A stretch of 38,842 nucleotides of DNA from Clostridium celatum DSM 1785 (GTDB lineage Bacteria; Bacillota; Clostridia; Clostridiales; Clostridiaceae): assembly GCF_000320405.1 (NCBI RefSeq), contig NZ_KB291676.1:1-38842 (forward strand), in the 5' to 3' direction. Numbering within the stretch: the first letter of the stretch is position 1; every line of letters starts with the position of its first letter. A program made the translations under genes and the position numbers. Positions 35,892 to 38,842 of this stretch are shown one piece after another. Under the pieces are notes generated by a model. The model was not told the DNA's origin, did no database searches, and was given only the letters and a program-made list of their open reading frames with translations.

Positions 35892-37298
35892 TTAAAATCT
35901 AAAATATAAGAAAGGATTATAGCTCTCTCCTACTAAATAGGCTATAGAAATTATTAAAATTAATAAATTCATTGTAACTATAAAAAATATGTCTTTTTTT
36001 CTTAAAGTTGATTTAATATTATCAATGATATTCTTCACCAGCCTTGTACTACATATTATCCCTAATGCAAGCATAATAAAATTAGTACTTAATATGTATT
36101 TTGCCATGTTATCAATAAATATGTTATCACTAGCTCCAAACATTATTTCAATATATTTAACTATTCCTGATAAAGTATTCATATCAAAAATTACCCAACC
36201 TATTATTACAATTAATAGTGTATAAATATGTGCAAATATAGATGGTACCTTTTTTAATAAATCCTTTAAAAATATTTTTTCTATAAATAATATAACTCCA
36301 AAATATAATCCCCAAATTATAAAATTAGTACTAGCTCCATGCCATAATCCAGTAGCAAACCAAACAATAAATAGATTTCTAACTTGAATAAGTGTTCCTC
36401 TTTTATTTCCTCCTAGTGGTATATATAGGTATTCCCTAAACCACCCACCTAAAGACATATGCCACCTTCTCCAAAATTCAGTTATACTTTTAGAGACATA
36501 TGGATAATCAAAATTTTCTAAGAAGGAAAATCCAAACATTTTAGCAAGACCTATTGCCATATCTGAATATCCACTAAAATCAAAATAAATTTGAAGAGTA
36601 AAAGAAATTATTCCAATCCAAGATAAAACAACAGATACATTATCTAAAGGTATTTCTTTTACTTGAGCCCATATCATTCCTATATTATTTGATAGTATTA
36701 CTTTTTTGCCTAATCCAATAATAAATCTTTGTACTCCTTGTCCAAAATCATATAATGTTTCTTTTCTATTCTTCAATTGTTTATATATATCATTATATTT
36801 AACAATTGGTCCTGCAATAAGCTGTGGAAACATTGTAATATAAGCTGCAAAATCTATTAAGTTTCTTTGAGGATTCATTTTTTGCATATAAATATCAACT
36901 ATATATGATACTTGTTGGAATGTATAAAATGATATTCCTAAAGGTAATGAAATATTTTTAACTTCTAATCTTAATCCCCAAATACTACCTATTCCTTCTA
37001 TTACAAAACCATAGTATTTAAAGAAAAAGAGTATACTTAAATCTATAAGTAAAATTGTTACAAATGTAAATTTACACTTTTCCTTATCCCTTCTATATTT
37101 TCTAATTAATAATGCCCCACAATAATTTATAAATATAGATACTATAATAAGTACTATATAAACTGGCTCTCCCCAAGCATAAAACACTAAACTTGCTAAA
37201 AGTATAATAGTATTTCTTAGCTTCTTAGGCGAAACATAATAAGCTACTAAAACTATAGGCAAAAAAATAAATATAAAGATTAAACTACTAAAAACCAA
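35892..37298 (-). CDS. MBOAT-family O-acyltransferase (AlgI-like)
   Basis: 468 residues with about ten or more membrane helices, normal for AlgI/PatA/DltB relatives. MBOAT features: LPLGISFYTFQQVSYIVDIY near 118-137, the IYFDFSGYSDMAIG segment (237-250), WRRWHMSLGGWFREYLYIPLGG (276-297) and the catalytic His320 in GLWHGAS. Such proteins carry an acyl group across the membrane for transfer to a polymer by a partner. Here the DUF4358, SGNH and DHHW proteins of the same operon are the probable partners. The first base follows the DUF4358 stop by 22 nt. Confidence 0.93.
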   Translation of the reverse strand: MVFSSLIFIFIFLPIVLVAYYVSPKKLRNTIILLASLVFYAWGEPVYIVLIIVSIFINYCGALLIRKYRRDKEKCKFTFVTILLIDLSILFFFKYYGFVIEGIGSIWGLRLEVKNISLPLGISFYTFQQVSYIVDIYMQKMNPQRNLIDFAAYITMFPQLIAGPIVKYNDIYKQLKNRKETLYDFGQGVQRFIIGLGKKVILSNNIGMIWAQVKEIPLDNVSVVLSWIGIISFTLQIYFDFSGYSDMAIGLAKMFGFSFLENFDYPYVSKSITEFWRRWHMSLGGWFREYLYIPLGGNKRGTLIQVRNLFIVWFATGLWHGASTNFIIWGLYFGVILFIEKIFLKDLLKKVPSIFAHIYTLLIVIIGWVIFDMNTLSGIVKYIEIMFGASDNIFIDNMAKYILSTNFIMLALGIICSTRLVKNIIDNIKSTLRKKDIFFIVTMNLLILIISIAYLVGESYNPFLYFRF

Positions 37299-37320
37299 CG
37301 TAACTCACTCCAATTATGTA

Positions 37321-37821
37321 TTATTTAAAATTCCTCTTAATAATCTTCTTAACAGCTGAAGAATTCTCAGATACAATAAAAATCAAATACTGTCCTTCTT
37401 GTTCTAATATAGCATCTTCAATAACCTTATACTTTTCTGGTCTATAGTTTTTAAAGCTCTCACCTTGCTTTTGCAGTCTTTTATTTATTTTTTCCTTTAT
37501 TTCAGATACATTTTTATTTTCATTAACCTTTAAAACTAATACCTCTTCTACATCCATATTAGTTCTAGGTGTGTAAGAAACAAAATCTTCAACCTCATTT
37601 TCATTAATATAATATAAATTACTTAATCTTTTTTTATCTCCAACTTCAACTAAATCTTGATTTGTGTAATATTTATCTAAATCATTTCTAATTGCATCCA
37701 TATCAGCAGTTTTAACTCTTAATATAGGATATAAACCTATAAATATAATCATAATAATTGCTATTTCTATTAAATAATACTTTTTATATTTTTTCTTATT
37801 TATATATGCTTTATTCCTCAT
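37321..37821 (-). CDS. DUF4358-like membrane-anchored protein
   Basis: 166 residues: a Lys/Tyr-rich N-terminus, one membrane helix (about 17-33) and an extracytoplasmic domain of about 130 residues. The pattern VLVLKVNENKNVSEIKEKINKRLQKQ followed by a YLIFIVSEN strand near the end fits DUF4358, a family often found beside MBOAT and DHHW genes in Firmicutes. The function is unknown. Its ATG has only a weak ribosome binding site (AAAGAAAA). The short gaps of 21 and 22 nt to its neighbours indicate one operon. Confidence 0.72.
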   Translation of the reverse strand: MRNKAYINKKKYKKYYLIEIAIIMIIFIGLYPILRVKTADMDAIRNDLDKYYTNQDLVEVGDKKRLSNLYYINENEVEDFVSYTPRTNMDVEEVLVLKVNENKNVSEIKEKINKRLQKQGESFKNYRPEKYKVIEDAILEQEGQYLIFIVSENSSAVKKIIKRNFK

Positions 37822-37842
37822 AATAATTTTCTTTAACAGGGA

Positions 37843-38664
37843 TTATTGTATATAACTTCTAAGATAATCTAACAAACTTATATAAAAATCATATTTAAAA
37901 TGAATTCCATCTTGTTCATGTAAATAATCTTTTCCCTCTACTATACTTGTTGCATCTATATAAGTGCTACCTGTTTCTACAGCTACCTCCTTAACCTTTT
38001 CTCTAAATTCATTTAAATTTTCATTTGTTAACCTATAATTTACACTTACTGCTGAATCCATAACTGGAAGTGGTGATATTAAATAAATATTACTATTTGG
38101 CAATACTGCTTTTATCCCATTTATTAGCATAATATAATCTTCCTTAAAAGTATTTGAATCTTTTCCTGATGAATTATCAAACTCAATAACATCATTCATT
38201 CCATATAATAAAACTATATTTTTAGGAGTAATATTCTGTAATTTTTCTATACTTTCCTGCGCTTTTATTACAGTATCTCCTTTGTGCGAAATTACATTAT
38301 AACTATCTACAATTTCAAATTCAGACAATGCCTCAACTATTGAATCTCCCATAAACACAGTATCTTCATAATACTTAGCATTATTGATATTGTCATTCTC
38401 TAAATTTGTATTATTATCCTCATCATTTTTTATTGTTTCACTATCATTATTGTTATTACCATTATGAATAACCTTTTCTGAATTAATATATTGGTCTATT
38501 TTATCCTGAACTTCACTTAAAGATTTACTCTCTAATTTTACTAAATATTCCTTTCCTGAAGTGTTCTTATCTCTTTTACCCCTATTTAGCATTCCAAAAA
38601 TAAAAGTAAACATCACATAAAAAGCTACTATTAAAGTAACTGTATTTAATATCTTTCTTTTCAT
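37843..38664 (-). CDS. SGNH/GDSL hydrolase, membrane-anchored
   Basis: 273 residues from the ATG at 38664, whose ribosome binding site (GAGGAATGAG) overlaps another ATG at 38679. One membrane helix (about 7-26), a low-complexity Asn/Asp/Glu linker (about 66-95), then an SGNH domain with the nucleophile Ser108 in GDSI, GMND (155-158) and the DGIH dyad (Asp252, His255). It may de-esterify, or take part in acylating, an extracellular polymer. It is the first gene of the operon with DUF4358, MBOAT and DHHW proteins. No good promoter was identified; a TATAAT lies at 38705-38700. Confidence 0.87.
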   Translation of the reverse strand: MKRKILNTVTLIVAFYVMFTFIFGMLNRGKRDKNTSGKEYLVKLESKSLSEVQDKIDQYINSEKVIHNGNNNNDSETIKNDEDNNTNLENDNINNAKYYEDTVFMGDSIVEALSEFEIVDSYNVISHKGDTVIKAQESIEKLQNITPKNIVLLYGMNDVIEFDNSSGKDSNTFKEDYIMLINGIKAVLPNSNIYLISPLPVMDSAVSVNYRLTNENLNEFREKVKEVAVETGSTYIDATSIVEGKDYLHEQDGIHFKYDFYISLLDYLRSYIQ

Positions 38665-38813
38665 GTTCTCATTCCTCATACTTATTACTAATACGTTTTA
38701 TTATAACTTATATATTTTTTCAATTTATTACGAAAATATTACAATATTAATATAAATTAAATTCTCTAATCTATATAGTACTAATATTATATAAAATAAA
38801 ATTATTTTATATA

Positions 38814-38840
38814 AAAAAACAGCCTATTGGCTGTTTTTTT
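38814..38840. terminator. Terminator at the right edge
   Basis: A perfect 11-bp stem (38814-38824 with 38829-38839), TATT loop, seven T on each strand. No plus-strand gene precedes it, so it probably ends a minus-strand gene beyond the window. Confidence 0.85.
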
Positions 38841-38842
38841 AT

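Noticed and set aside
38787..38814. 28-bp AT-only palindrome near the right edge
   Set aside because: It consists only of A and T and abuts the terminator; chance is the simplest explanation.
1..38842. CRISPR arrays, prophage or insertion sequences
   Set aside because: No repeated spacer-repeat pattern, transposase, integrase or phage protein was found; composition is even across the window.

Overview
The window is very AT-rich. It carries spore-germination receptor genes, a leucine T-box leader, strong AAGGAGG-type ribosome binding sites and an LPQTG surface protein. Together these point to a chromosomal segment of a low-GC, spore-forming Firmicute, most likely Clostridium sensu stricto. 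The gerK arrangement (gerKA-gerKC divergent from gerKB) and the GH89 mucin-type hexosaminidase resemble the C. perfringens group, but the sequence alone does not fix the species. I saw no phage genes, insertion sequences, rRNA, tRNA or CRISPR array.

Layout. 1-3600: the start of a truncated minus-strand gene, a small membrane protein, and a two-component system whose histidine kinase is frameshifted. 3878-6229: a nucleoside transporter and a pair of half-size TauE/SafE permeases. 6388-9330: promoter, T-box(Leu) leader and leuS. 9467-14741: two GNAT acetyltransferases, two lipoproteins (one apparently starting at ATT), a small membrane protein, a methyltransferase-like protein and a HesB/IscA-like protein. 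14838-17162: a frameshifted RelQ-type (p)ppGpp synthetase with a membrane coiled-coil partner, then a metallophosphoesterase. 17394-25380: a 2284-residue, sortase-anchored GH89 alpha-N-acetylglucosaminidase preceded by a GlcT-type antiterminator gene. 25540-28728: a frameshifted tyrS, a small P-loop protein and an AlbA_2/ATPase-type regulator. 29006-32718: the gerKC-gerKA / gerKB locus. 32937-34574: a zinc-ribbon protein and trpS. 34681-38664: a four-gene MBOAT/SGNH/DUF4358/DHHW operon for O-acylation of a surface or extracellular polymer.

The most interesting unit is the GH89 gene with its upstream GlcT-like regulator. The GH89 mRNA starts at a near-consensus promoter and runs into an intrinsic terminator about 65 nt before the start codon. 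The terminator stem pairs fully only as the minus-strand RNA, through a U-G wobble. A GlcT-family RNA-binding antiterminator is encoded directly upstream with its own consensus promoter. I infer that a PTS-linked antitermination switch controls this mucin-degrading surface enzyme.

Three genes (the histidine kinase, the RelQ-like gene and tyrS) each carry a single 1-nt frameshift. Because tyrS is normally essential, base-level assembly error is as likely as real decay, and these calls should be read with that in mind.
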